A stretch of DNA of 64,000 bases from Mucilaginibacter mali (lineage in GTDB: Bacteria; Bacteroidota; Bacteroidia; Sphingobacteriales; Sphingobacteriaceae): the NCBI RefSeq assembly GCF_013283875.1, contig NZ_CP054139.1, positions 3,534,001 through 3,598,000 of the forward strand. The letters are read 5' to 3'. Of this stretch, positions 17,177 to 26,248 are shown one piece after another; positions within the stretch are counted from its first letter, which is position 1; the number at the start of each line of letters is the position of its first letter. A model generated the notes under the pieces. It was not told the origin of the DNA and ran no database searches. It worked only from the letters and a program-made list of their open reading frames with translations. The position numbers were made by a program, and so were the translations under genes.

Positions 17177-18265
17177 TTAGTGTGCCGCGTGGCTATGGTC
17201 ATCAACAGCCATACCGATAAACAGCGCTGCCAGCATAGTAAAGATAAAGGCCTGCAGGAATGCTACCAATAGCTCTATACAATCCATAAACACTACAAAC
17301 GGTACTGATACGGTGGCCATCCACATTGTTTTAAAGATGTAGATAAGCGATATTAAGCTCAATACGATAATGTGGCCGGCTGTAATGTTGGCAAACAAAC
17401 GTATCATCAAAGCAAATGGCTTAGAAATGATACCGATCAGCTCTACCGGGATCATGATAGGATACAGCCAAAATGGGATATCCGGTAAAAAGATATGTTT
17501 CCAATAATATTTATTACCGCTGAAATTGGTAACTAATAATACGATAACTGATAAAGTAAGCGTAACCGCGATATTACCTGTAAGGTTAAACGCGCCCGGG
17601 AAAATAGGGATTAAACCAAGCAGGTTGTTTATTAAAATAAAGAAGAAGATGGTAAGCAGCAAGGGCATATATTTAGTATGCTTTACACCAATGTTTGGGA
17701 TAGCCACATCATCGCGCACAAACAGCACAAGAGGCTCAAGGAATGACTGCATGCCCTTAGGCGCCTTGCCTTCACGCTTCTTATAAGCGGCTGACATACT
17801 GCCAAATACAACGATCAAAATGAGCATACCCATCCACATGCTGGCTACGTTTTTGGTGATGGAAAAGTCCCACACTTTTTTGGTGGTTTCTTCATCAACC
17901 TTACCTGCAGCGTCTACTACTTTTATCTTATCTTTCTCTAAAGCGTAAGCGTAATGTGTGCCCTGGTAAACTTCATGAGCGCCTTCTTCACTTTCTTTTA
18001 CTTTAGCTGAAGAAAATATTTCCAGGCCCTTATCAGTAAATAATATTACAGGAAGCGGAATTGACAGATCGCCAAGGATGGTAATGCGGTGCGAATCGCC
18101 GATGTGCTCGAAAATTATCTCTTTAACATCAGGTTCTTTTTTTGCGCCTTCGGCATGTTCCTCCTGAGAGAAACCGCGAACCGGAAATGCGGCCAGCATC
18201 ACAAAAAAGGCACAAAAGAGCGAAAGTTTAAAATTTTTTAAGTTCAAAATCGAGCTGTTATACAT
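17177..18265 (-). CDS. atpB: ATP synthase a subunit (with N-terminal signal and extension)
   Basis: Proton channel of F0. At 362 aa it is longer than the roughly 250-270 aa of many bacteria. The N-terminus has a signal-like helix (LSLFCAFFVMLAAFPVRGFS) and about 120 polar residues before the first channel helices. The conserved core includes the essential Arg in MIRLFANITAGH and the last helices with FLQAFIFTMLAALFIGMA. A His-rich end (DDHSHAAH) follows. The long extension is usual in Bacteroidota. It lies 48 bases upstream of atpE. Confidence 0.95.
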   Translation of the reverse strand: MYNSSILNLKNFKLSLFCAFFVMLAAFPVRGFSQEEHAEGAKKEPDVKEIIFEHIGDSHRITILGDLSIPLPVILFTDKGLEIFSSAKVKESEEGAHEVYQGTHYAYALEKDKIKVVDAAGKVDEETTKKVWDFSITKNVASMWMGMLILIVVFGSMSAAYKKREGKAPKGMQSFLEPLVLFVRDDVAIPNIGVKHTKYMPLLLTIFFFILINNLLGLIPIFPGAFNLTGNIAVTLTLSVIVLLVTNFSGNKYYWKHIFLPDIPFWLYPIMIPVELIGIISKPFALMIRLFANITAGHIIVLSLISLIYIFKTMWMATVSVPFVVFMDCIELLVAFLQAFIFTMLAALFIGMAVDDHSHAAH

Positions 18266-18279
18266 CTAAATGAAGTTTT

Positions 18280-18666
18280 CTACCTTAAATTTTGGTTGCG
18301 CAAGTTACGCAACAAACCATAAACTTCAAAGGCCGTGTTTAAGAAATATACATAAAAAAAATCGGCCGCGAAACTAAGCTTCATTACATGGTTTTTTCGC
18401 AGGAAAATCAGCACAAAAAACAATGTGCCCAGTATCTTTAACGTAGTTGCCGCAAGGAACGCCGGGGCGTATGATTCGGCATTTTTTTGCTGCACAAGCA
18501 GCACTGTCATAATTACTATAAACGTTAATGCCGATAAATAACCAAATAATAACCAAAATTTAACAATAATATATTCGGTTTGGCCGGTGTATATTAATAC
18601 AGCAGGCGGTATGGCTATCAATAGCACAAATACCAGGTAACGGATAATGGTGTCGGAGATCTTCAA
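18280..18666 (-). CDS. AtpI-like membrane protein of the ATP synthase operon
   Basis: Four hydrophobic segments (YLVFVLLIAIPPAVLIYTG, FWLLFGYLSALTFIVIMTVL, FLAATTLKILGTLFFVLIFL and a terminal one). The frame is open further upstream, but the likely start is the TTG at 18666, which overlaps the TGA of the preceding gene as TTGA; this gives 128 aa and translational coupling. By position it corresponds to the AtpI-type accessory protein thought to help c-ring assembly. Sequence similarity is weak, so the name rests on context. Confidence 0.7.
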   Translation of the reverse strand: MKISDTIIRYLVFVLLIAIPPAVLIYTGQTEYIIVKFWLLFGYLSALTFIVIMTVLLVQQKNAESYAPAFLAATTLKILGTLFFVLIFLRKNHVMKLSFAADFFYVYFLNTAFEVYGLLRNLRNQNLR

Positions 18667-18884
18667 TTTTTTACTGCGCGTATAACAAGGTACATAGATA
18701 TAAATACACCAGCCAGCGACATAGCCGCTGTAACCCACTTGGTTTGGTGCCCGGCCGACTGGTCTATTTTATAGCCGGCATAAGCCATCAGCCCGATAAT
18801 AGCGATCATTTGGAAGGCAAGCCCGGTAAACTTAGCATAAGCCCTGCCTTCGTTGCCCAGATCATCCTGTTCATTTTTAGCCAT
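18663..18884 (-). CDS. AtpZ/AtpI-family small membrane protein
   Basis: 73 aa with two membrane helices (GLAFQMIAIIGLMAYAGYKI and WVTAAMSLAGVFISMYLVIR) and a charged N-terminus (MAKNEQDDLGNEGRAYA). The pattern matches the AtpZ/AtpI family, first gene of many F-type ATPase operons. AtpI-like proteins assist assembly of the c-ring; AtpZ is reported to work with AtpI in metal or ion handling in some bacteria. Start ATG at 18884 is preferred over a TTG two codons earlier. First gene of the operon, downstream of a good promoter candidate. Confidence 0.82.
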   Translation of the reverse strand: MAKNEQDDLGNEGRAYAKFTGLAFQMIAIIGLMAYAGYKIDQSAGHQTKWVTAAMSLAGVFISMYLVIRAVKN

Positions 18885-18960
18885 GTGCAAATTTATTAAA
18901 CCGTTCCGGTACTATTTAGTAAATTAGCAATACTTTTATAAAATAGCAGCTGACAATAGA

Positions 18961-18992
18961 CAATTATACCTGCAACAGGCCGTTTTAGCAAA
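18961..18992 (-). promoter_or_regulatory. Candidate promoter of the ATP synthase operon
   Basis: On the minus strand, TTTG (18989-18992) is followed by a 20-base spacer and TATAATTG (18961-18968). This matches the Bacteroidota consensus TTTG / TAnnTTTG at 11 of 12 informative or neutral positions. It is about 75 bases upstream of the first ATG. Confidence 0.5.
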
Positions 18993-19019
18993 GCACATTA
19001 ACCTTTAACAACAAAGTAT

Positions 19020-21902
19020 TTGAAGCGCGCTTCTACATTATATAGTTTTAGATATTTAGCATTTACAGTTTTAGCATCGTTGCTGGCCATTGGCTGTTCT
19101 TTAGAAAAAGAGAGCGGCTTTAACCGCACTATGCAAAACCTCACCGCGCATTATAACATCCTGTTTAATGCCAACGATCTGCTGCGCCAAAAGCAGGAAG
19201 TTTACCAAACCAGTTATATTGATGCTTACAACCAGTTGTTAAGCGTTTACCAGGATACCGCCGCACACCCTAACAACGCTGTTGATAAGGAGTTGGAAGC
19301 CGCCATTACCAAAGCCAATACCATTATCAGCGTAAAAGAACAAAGCCATTATATAGGCGATGCCTATTTGGTTTTGGGCAAGGCCAATCATTTGTACGGC
19401 CATTATTTTAACGCGATAGAGTTTTTCAGGTACGTTACCCTTTCCTTTCCAAAACAAAAGGCCCTGGTGCAGGAAGCCCGGGTATGGCAGGCACGGTCGG
19501 CCATCTACCTTAACCAAATGGATCAGGCTAAGGAACTGATCGACTCGACCATTAAAAATGTGAACCCTAAAAAAAGTATTACCGGCGATGTTTACGGTAC
19601 AGCCCTGCAATACCACATGAACATGGGCGAGTATACCGATGCCGAAGCCATGGCCAAACTGGCCGTAAAATATGCCAATACCAAGCAGGAACGCCTGCGC
19701 CGTACATTTATACTTGCCCAGCTACAGGAACTGAACCGTGAACAACAGGATGCTTATCAAAACTACAGCAAGGTTGTAAAAAGCAATGCCTCGTTCGAGA
19801 TGGCTTTTAATGCCGATCTGAACCGCATACGCCTGGAAGACGAACACGCCAACCGCAGCCTTACCCGTATGGAAAGGTTAAAGCGTTTGCTGCGCGATGA
19901 TAAGAACGTTGATTTTACCGACCAGATCTATTACCAGATCGGCCTGCTTTATTTGGCCGGCAACGATATTGATAACGCGATAAAAAACTTCCAGCTATCG
20001 GTTAGGTACAGCACTAAAAATCAAAACCAAAAGGGCCTCTCCTATTTACGCCTGGCCGATATCAGCTTTAAAAATCAGGGCAATTATGTAAAGGCCAAAA
20101 AATATTACGATAGTACGCTGCTTAACCTCTCGCCCACCTATCCTGATTATACGCAGATCCAAAAAAAGAACAACAACCTGCAGGTGCTGGCCGACCGCCT
20201 GCAGATCATTGGCCACGAAGACACCCTGCAAACACTGGCCAAACTGGATGAGAAAGACCGCAACGCGCGTATTGAAGAAATGGTGAACCGTCACACCCAG
20301 CAACTGCAGGCATCGGCTTCTGCTATCGATCCTTTAAATAATGCTTACACCAACAGCATTGCAGCCGGTGGCAGTTCGGCAACGGGTACCAGCAGTTTTT
20401 ATTTTTATAATTCGGCATCTATAGCCAATGGCTATGCCAGTTTTAAACGGGTGTGGGGTAACCGCAAGCTGGAGGATAACTGGCGCCGCAGCAGGCACAT
20501 CAGCGGCGATGCTGTAGCCGCCACGCCAACCCAATTCCAAAACGCCGATCCGGACGCTGTAGCTACACCGGCAAATTCAAAAACGGTTGATGAGATCTCT
20601 TCTAATAACTATAAGCAGGAATTACTGCAAAACCTGCCGCTTACGCCGCAGAAATTAGATCAATCTAACCAGCGGGTTTATAATGCCTATACCGATATCG
20701 CTAATTTTTACCGCGATATCCTGGATGATAAAAAGGAAGCTATAGAGGCTTATCAAACCCTGCTCACCCGCTACCCTAACGACCCGAACAAGCCGGCCGT
20801 GTTTTATAGCCTGTATCGTTTGTATTTTGAAACCGGTAACGCGGTTAGGGCCGATGAATATAAAAACCGCTTACTTAAAGATTATGCTTCGAGCATATAC
20901 GCGCAGGTGATCACCGATCCTGATTATAGTAAACGGATTGATGACAGGGATGCCGGCTTTAACCTGCTTTATAACCAGGTTTACGATTTATATGCCAAAC
21001 GAAAATATGCCGATGTGATCAATAAGGCCGATAGCCTGCTGCGGGTATATCCCGGCAGTAAATTTGCCGCCCAACTGAATTACCTGCGTGCTATCTCCAA
21101 TGGCCATAAAGAAAAGTTCGATCCGTTCCGCAGCGAACTGCTGGCCATTACCCAAAAGTACCCGAACGACAGGCTGATCACCCCGCTTATTAACCAGCAT
21201 ATTGTATACCTCGAGGAAAACAAGGCCAAAATGTCGGCCCGCGAGTTCGCGCTGATGGATAATGATCCATCCGAAGAACCTTTTATCCCGGCAACGGTTC
21301 CATCGCAACCAGTGGTTAAAGCGCCTGTGCAAAATCAGCCGCAACAAAAACCGGTGGTACAAAACCAGCAGCCGGTAAAACAAACCATTACTCCGCCTGC
21401 AAATAATAACCCGGTAACACAACAACAGGTTCCGCCACCGGTAAATAACCCGGTTGTTAATAATACGCAGCCACCAGCCGCTACAAACCCGGCACCGGGC
21501 AACCCGTCCGTAACGCCAACGGCACCGGCGGTTAAAAGCATATTTTCGTTAAAAGATAGTACCAATTACTATTTTGTGGTAAATGTAAGTACGGGTACGG
21601 TCAACCTGTCGTCATCACGTTTTGGCATCGGGCAGTTTAACAGGGCAAATTACCAGGGCACCGGGATATCGCACCAGTTAAAAAATGCCGGCGATAACAA
21701 CCAACTGGTTTATGTAGGCCGCTTTAATAATATAACTGCTGTAAAGAATTATGCCCGGGCCATTATCCCGCTGATGCCGCAGATAATGAAGGTGCCGGCA
21801 GATAAATACACGTTTTTTATCATAACACAGGAAAATCTGGATAAATTAGCCGACAAAAAAACGTTAGACAGCTATATAGACTTCTATCAAAAAAATTATT
21901 AG
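19020..21902 (+). CDS. sprE: T9SS periplasmic lipoprotein SprE/PorW
   Basis: Component of the type IX secretion/gliding apparatus; PorW/SprE is a TPR-rich lipoprotein that links the trans-envelope parts. 960 aa with a TTG start, a lipobox (LLAIGC) and the family-typical NLTAHYNILFNANDLL. Many tetratricopeptide repeats follow, with clear units around AYLVLGKANHLYGHYFNAIE, IYYQIGLLYLAGNDIDNAIK and AIEAYQTLLTRYPNDPNKP. A Pro/Gln/Asn-rich linker (about 765-845) leads to a C-terminal globular domain (YYFVVNVSTGTVNLSSSRF). It precedes a penicillin-binding protein by 3 bases, which may join secretion to wall synthesis by co-expression. Confidence 0.85.
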   Translation: MKRASTLYSFRYLAFTVLASLLAIGCSLEKESGFNRTMQNLTAHYNILFNANDLLRQKQEVYQTSYIDAYNQLLSVYQDTAAHPNNAVDKELEAAITKANTIISVKEQSHYIGDAYLVLGKANHLYGHYFNAIEFFRYVTLSFPKQKALVQEARVWQARSAIYLNQMDQAKELIDSTIKNVNPKKSITGDVYGTALQYHMNMGEYTDAEAMAKLAVKYANTKQERLRRTFILAQLQELNREQQDAYQNYSKVVKSNASFEMAFNADLNRIRLEDEHANRSLTRMERLKRLLRDDKNVDFTDQIYYQIGLLYLAGNDIDNAIKNFQLSVRYSTKNQNQKGLSYLRLADISFKNQGNYVKAKKYYDSTLLNLSPTYPDYTQIQKKNNNLQVLADRLQIIGHEDTLQTLAKLDEKDRNARIEEMVNRHTQQLQASASAIDPLNNAYTNSIAAGGSSATGTSSFYFYNSASIANGYASFKRVWGNRKLEDNWRRSRHISGDAVAATPTQFQNADPDAVATPANSKTVDEISSNNYKQELLQNLPLTPQKLDQSNQRVYNAYTDIANFYRDILDDKKEAIEAYQTLLTRYPNDPNKPAVFYSLYRLYFETGNAVRADEYKNRLLKDYASSIYAQVITDPDYSKRIDDRDAGFNLLYNQVYDLYAKRKYADVINKADSLLRVYPGSKFAAQLNYLRAISNGHKEKFDPFRSELLAITQKYPNDRLITPLINQHIVYLEENKAKMSAREFALMDNDPSEEPFIPATVPSQPVVKAPVQNQPQQKPVVQNQQPVKQTITPPANNNPVTQQQVPPPVNNPVVNNTQPPAATNPAPGNPSVTPTAPAVKSIFSLKDSTNYYFVVNVSTGTVNLSSSRFGIGQFNRANYQGTGISHQLKNAGDNNQLVYVGRFNNITAVKNYARAIIPLMPQIMKVPADKYTFFIITQENLDKLADKKTLDSYIDFYQKNY

Positions 21903-21905
21903 TAC

Positions 21906-24161
21906 ATGATTGTTAAGCTTGCACAACAAGATATAAGAAGATATAACCGCTTTATCTGGAAGATCGTTATCGGCGGATTTGCCATTGTTGTACTGCTGTT
22001 TGTAGCGGTAGGCCTTGGTTTGTTCGGGCCGCTGCCATCTTTCCGCGATCTGGAAAACCCCAAAAGCAACCAGGCCAGCGAGGTACTGTCTGATGATGGA
22101 ACCAGGCCATTAGGCTCGTACTATTGGGAAAACCGTTCGCCGGTTACTTATAAAGAACTATCGCCCAACCTGGTGCACGCCCTGGTAGCGACGGAAGATA
22201 CCCGCTTTTACAAGCACTCGGGTATCGATTTTAACCGCGTTTTTACCATCGTTTTGTATAACATGATAGGTAAAAAACAAGGAGGTAGTACCATTACACA
22301 GCAATTGGCGCTTAACCTGTATTCAGAACGATCGCATAATAAGGCTAAGCGTTTTATACAAAAGCTAAAAGAATGGATAACCGCTGTGCGACTGGAACGC
22401 CATTATACCAAGGAAGAGATCATTACCATGTATTTTAATACCGTTAGTTTTGGCGATTACAATACGTTTGGTATTAAAATGGCTGCTCAAACGTATTTCA
22501 GTACCACGCCCGATAAGCTAACGCCCGATCAGGCTGCCGTATTGGTAGGTATGGTAAATGCCCCTGCCCTCTTTTCGCCTATCAGGCATCCTAAACGCTC
22601 GCAGGACCGCCGCGATTTTATACTGGGCCGTATGGCCGATGAAGGCTTTTTAAGCGATGGCCAGGTAACCGAATACCGTGCAAAGCCGCTGGGCCTTAAA
22701 TTTCACCGGATCGATCATAACGAAGGGTTAGCGCCTTATTTCCGTCAAACGGTTAAGGATGAGATCAGGAAGATATTAAAGGATAACGGTATAGTTAAAC
22801 CTGATGGCACCCAATATGACCTTGACCGTGATGGATTGAGAATATACACTACCATTAATGCCGATATGCAAAAATATGCCGAAGAAGCGCAGGCTACTTA
22901 TATGCGCAACCTGCAGGCACAGTTTAACGAGCAATGGCGTGGGGTAAAATTATCTAAGTCGATACATAATTACGATCTGCTGATCAGGCAGGGGATGCTA
23001 CGATCTGACCGTTATGCCTTTTTAAAGGATCAGGATAAAACCGATGAAGATATCCGTGAGGATTTCAACACGCCTACCTCTCTGCAATTATTTACCTGGC
23101 ACGGCAAGATAGATACGGTGATGAAACCTATCGATTCGATAGTATACAATAAACTGTTGCTGCGCAACGCTATGATGAGTATGGACCCTGTTACAGGGCA
23201 CATCAAAGCGTGGGTGGGCGGTATCAACTTCGAACATTTTAAATACGACCAGGTGAAACAGGGCGCGCGGCAGGTTGGATCGACAGCCAAGCCGTTTACC
23301 TATTCTGTCGCGATGGAAAATGGGGATTCGCCGTGCAGGCAGGTAAACAACGTACCCGATACTATCTACACCCCCGGCAGCGCCCCATGGTGCCCACGGT
23401 CGGGACCAAAGGAAACCATACCCGGTATGCTAACCCTGCGCCAGGCATTGGCCCACTCGCAAAACTGGATAACCGCCCACCTGATGAAGGAAATTGGCCC
23501 GGTGCCCGTTATGGAACTGATAAAAAAAGCAGGCATAACCACTCAGGTGCAACCATATCCGTCTATTTGCCTGGGCGTATTTGATGCCAGCGTTTTCGAC
23601 ATGACAGGCGCTTATACCATATTTGCCAACCAGGGCATTTGGACACAGCCGACCTGGCTGCTTCGTATCGAGGATAAAAACGGAAACGTGCTATATACAC
23701 AACATACGCCTGTTAAGCAGGTGCTAAATCCGCAAACCGCCTACGTGATGACCTATATGCTGAAAGGTGTAATTGAAGAAGGCACAGGTGTACGTTTACG
23801 CTATAAATACAATCTGAATAATCCAATTGGCGGTAAAACCGGTACTACCAACGACAACTCCGATGGCTGGTTCATCGGCATAACACCACAACTGGTTACC
23901 GGCGTATGGACAGGTTGCGAAGACCGCGATATTCACTTCCGCAGCACATCGCAGGGCGAGGGCGCCAATTCGGCATTGCCTATATTTGCCTTATATATGC
24001 AAAAGGTGTACGCAAACCCGGCGCTGGGAATTAAGAAGAATGTAGACTTTGTAAAACCCCAAAACGGCGTGGAAATCGTAACCGATTGTAGTGTTTATAA
24101 CCAGGCGCAAACTGGCCAGCCTGCATCACCAGCCGCGCCCGATAAAAAATTGGGGTTTTGA
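21906..24161 (+). CDS. Class A penicillin-binding protein (PBP1A-like)
   Basis: Bifunctional peptidoglycan polymerase and crosslinker at the periplasmic face. 751 aa: one membrane helix (IVIGGFAIVVLLFVAVGLGL), then the GT51 glycosyltransferase domain with ATEDTRFYKHSGIDFNRV, KQGGSTITQQLALNL and ERHYTKEEIITMYFNTV, then the transpeptidase domain with the active-site Ser459 in STAKPF, the SQN motif and the GGKTGTT box. Everything needed for activity is present. It starts 3 bases after sprE, so the two are probably translated from one message. Confidence 0.95.
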   Translation: MIVKLAQQDIRRYNRFIWKIVIGGFAIVVLLFVAVGLGLFGPLPSFRDLENPKSNQASEVLSDDGTRPLGSYYWENRSPVTYKELSPNLVHALVATEDTRFYKHSGIDFNRVFTIVLYNMIGKKQGGSTITQQLALNLYSERSHNKAKRFIQKLKEWITAVRLERHYTKEEIITMYFNTVSFGDYNTFGIKMAAQTYFSTTPDKLTPDQAAVLVGMVNAPALFSPIRHPKRSQDRRDFILGRMADEGFLSDGQVTEYRAKPLGLKFHRIDHNEGLAPYFRQTVKDEIRKILKDNGIVKPDGTQYDLDRDGLRIYTTINADMQKYAEEAQATYMRNLQAQFNEQWRGVKLSKSIHNYDLLIRQGMLRSDRYAFLKDQDKTDEDIREDFNTPTSLQLFTWHGKIDTVMKPIDSIVYNKLLLRNAMMSMDPVTGHIKAWVGGINFEHFKYDQVKQGARQVGSTAKPFTYSVAMENGDSPCRQVNNVPDTIYTPGSAPWCPRSGPKETIPGMLTLRQALAHSQNWITAHLMKEIGPVPVMELIKKAGITTQVQPYPSICLGVFDASVFDMTGAYTIFANQGIWTQPTWLLRIEDKNGNVLYTQHTPVKQVLNPQTAYVMTYMLKGVIEEGTGVRLRYKYNLNNPIGGKTGTTNDNSDGWFIGITPQLVTGVWTGCEDRDIHFRSTSQGEGANSALPIFALYMQKVYANPALGIKKNVDFVKPQNGVEIVTDCSVYNQAQTGQPASPAAPDKKLGF

Positions 24162-24163
24162 TG

Positions 24164-24275
24164 AAAATCCGAAAAGTCGGGAAGATCGGATGTCGGGGAG
24201 CAGAAGTTTGAAGTCGTAAACTAAAAGTCAGCAGTCAAGGTCAAACTAATGACCGATGACCAATGACTAATGACA
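24164..24275. repeat. Short-word repeat tract between PBP and uvrC
   Basis: The first half has GAAAAGTCGGGAAG-like words related to 57895-57945; the second half is a run of AATGACCGATGACCAATGAC words followed by TAATGAC, similar to the complement of GGTCATTGAGCCATTC at 49610-49660. No gene is visible here. Confidence 0.5.
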
Positions 24276-24279
24276 AAAA

Positions 24280-26076
24280 ATGTTTGATTACAGGGAAGCT
24301 TTAAAGAAGATACCGCACAAGCCGGGGGTTTACCAATACTGGGACAGCAATAACGAGTTGATGTATATTGGTAAGGCTAAAGACCTGCGCAATCGTGTGG
24401 CATCGTACTTTATTAATAAGGATACGCAGTTCAACGGTAAAACGCGGGTGCTGGTATCCAAGATCCGCAACATCACCTTTACCATTGTTGATACCGAGAT
24501 TGACGCCTGGCTGCTGGAAAACAGCCTGATCAAGAAGCATCAGCCGCGATACAACATCAATCTAAAGGACGATAAAACCTATCCCTGGATCATTATTAAG
24601 AACGAAAACTTCCCCCGCATTTTCTGGACACGCAAGATCATTCGTGATGGCTCAAAATATCTTGGCCCTTACGGCTCGGTGGGGATGATGCATACCATAC
24701 TGGACCTGATACGTGAAACCTATCCCCTGCGCACCTGCAATCTGCCACTCACCCGCCAGAATATTGATGCAGGCAAGTTTAAGGTTTGTTTAGAATATCA
24801 GCTGGGCAACTGCAAGGGGCCCTGCCAAAACTATCAGACAGAAGAAGACTATCAGCAAAACCTGGAAGAGATCACCAACATACTGAACGGTAAAACCGGG
24901 GCAGTGGTAAAGGGACTGAAAGCCCAAATAGACGCGGCTGCCGCCAATCTTGATTTTGAACTGGCCCATCGTTTAAAAAACAAGTTTGATGTGCTGGAGA
25001 ACTATCAAAGCAAGTCGACAGTGGTGAACTCATCAATTACTGATGTGGATGTATTTAGCATCGCGTCCGAAGAGAAGTATGCCTTTGTCAACTTCCTGAA
25101 AGTGATGAACGGCACTATTACGCAAACCCAAACCATCGAACTAAAGAAGAAACTGGACGAAAGCGACGAAGAATTGCTCACATTTGCCATAACCGAATTT
25201 CGGTCGAGGTTTAACAGCCAATCGAAAGAGATCGTTGTTCCGTTTGATATTGAACTGGATGACCCGGCTATTAAGTTTACCGTGCCTAAATTGGGTGAAA
25301 AGAAAAAGCTGCTCGATCTATCGCAAAAGAACGTGATCTTCTTCAAGACCGAACGTATCGATCAGTATGAAAAACTAAACCCGGATGTGCGCACCGACCG
25401 CCTGCTAACGCAGATGATGAAGGACCTGCGTATGAACCAGCTGCCGCGCCATATCGAGTGTTTTGATAACTCCAACTTTCAGGGTAAGTACCCGGTATCA
25501 GCTATTGTGGTATTTAAAAACGCTAAACCATCTAAAAAAGATTACCGTTTCTTTAACGTAAAAACGGTTGAAGGGCCTAATGACTTCGCGACGATGGAAG
25601 AAGCTGTTTTCCGCCGCTACCGCCGCATGCTGGATGAAGGGACAGCGTTGCCCCAGTTGATCATTATCGACGGGGGTAAAGGCCAATTATCGTCGGCCAT
25701 GAAAAGCCTGAAATTGCTGGGTATAGAAACACAGGTAACCATAATAGGGATCGCTAAGCGGCTTGAGGAATTATTCTACCCCGGCGATCAGTACCCGATG
25801 TATTTAGATAAAAAATCGGAAACACTAAAGATCATTCAGCAACTGCGTGATGAAGCCCACCGCTTTGGCATTACCGCCCACCGCAAAAAACGCGATAAAG
25901 GGACGCTTACCACCGAATTGCACCTTATACCCGGCATTGGTAAAGTAACGGCGGATAAACTGCTGAAATACTTTAAATCTGTAAAAAAAGTGCGTGAAGC
26001 TACCGAGGAAGAATTGCTGGAAGCGGCTAATCTAAAGCAGGCTAAGGCGATAATGGAGTACTTTAAGGCACAGTAA
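24280..26076 (+). CDS. uvrC: Excinuclease ABC subunit C
   Basis: Makes the two incisions of nucleotide excision repair with UvrA and UvrB. 598 aa, complete: GIY-YIG nuclease domain (KPGVYQYWDSNNELMYIGKA), a UVR domain near residues 205-240 (AAAANLDFELAHRLKNKFDV), the RNase H-like endonuclease domain (IECFDNSNFQGKYPVSAIVV, GPNDFATMEEAVFRRYRR, IIIDGGKGQLSSA) and C-terminal helix-hairpin-helix motifs (IPGIGKVTADKLLKYFKSVK). The gene is followed by a family A palindrome and a terminator. Confidence 0.97.
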   Translation: MFDYREALKKIPHKPGVYQYWDSNNELMYIGKAKDLRNRVASYFINKDTQFNGKTRVLVSKIRNITFTIVDTEIDAWLLENSLIKKHQPRYNINLKDDKTYPWIIIKNENFPRIFWTRKIIRDGSKYLGPYGSVGMMHTILDLIRETYPLRTCNLPLTRQNIDAGKFKVCLEYQLGNCKGPCQNYQTEEDYQQNLEEITNILNGKTGAVVKGLKAQIDAAAANLDFELAHRLKNKFDVLENYQSKSTVVNSSITDVDVFSIASEEKYAFVNFLKVMNGTITQTQTIELKKKLDESDEELLTFAITEFRSRFNSQSKEIVVPFDIELDDPAIKFTVPKLGEKKKLLDLSQKNVIFFKTERIDQYEKLNPDVRTDRLLTQMMKDLRMNQLPRHIECFDNSNFQGKYPVSAIVVFKNAKPSKKDYRFFNVKTVEGPNDFATMEEAVFRRYRRMLDEGTALPQLIIIDGGKGQLSSAMKSLKLLGIETQVTIIGIAKRLEELFYPGDQYPMYLDKKSETLKIIQQLRDEAHRFGITAHRKKRDKGTLTTELHLIPGIGKVTADKLLKYFKSVKKVREATEEELLEAANLKQAKAIMEYFKAQ

Positions 26077-26081
26077 CTACT

Positions 26082-26192
26082 CCAACCCAACCTGTCATTG
26101 CGAGATACGAAGCAATCTCTACACACTTAGATCAGATAACAAAGGCCGATACATACGTAGAGATTGCTTCGTATCTCGCAATGACGGGTTGG
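26082..26192. repeat. REP-like palindrome, family A copy 2
   Basis: The left arm (26082-26122) and right arm (26157-26192) share GTCATTGCGAGATACGAAGC and CAATCTCTAC, flanked by CCAACCC. A 5-base insertion distinguishes the left arm. It follows uvrC by 6 bases. Confidence 0.85.
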
Positions 26193-26197
26193 AAAGC

Positions 26198-26229
26198 AAA
26201 ACGGCCCCCGAAATTCGGGGGCCGTTTTT
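26198..26229. terminator. Bidirectional terminator uvrC/gldN
   Basis: The stem AAAACGGCCCCCG pairs with CGGGGGCCGTTTT around AAATT. Flanking A and T runs serve both convergent transcripts. Confidence 0.9.
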
Positions 26230-26248
26230 GTAATTTTGTTCAGGCAAA

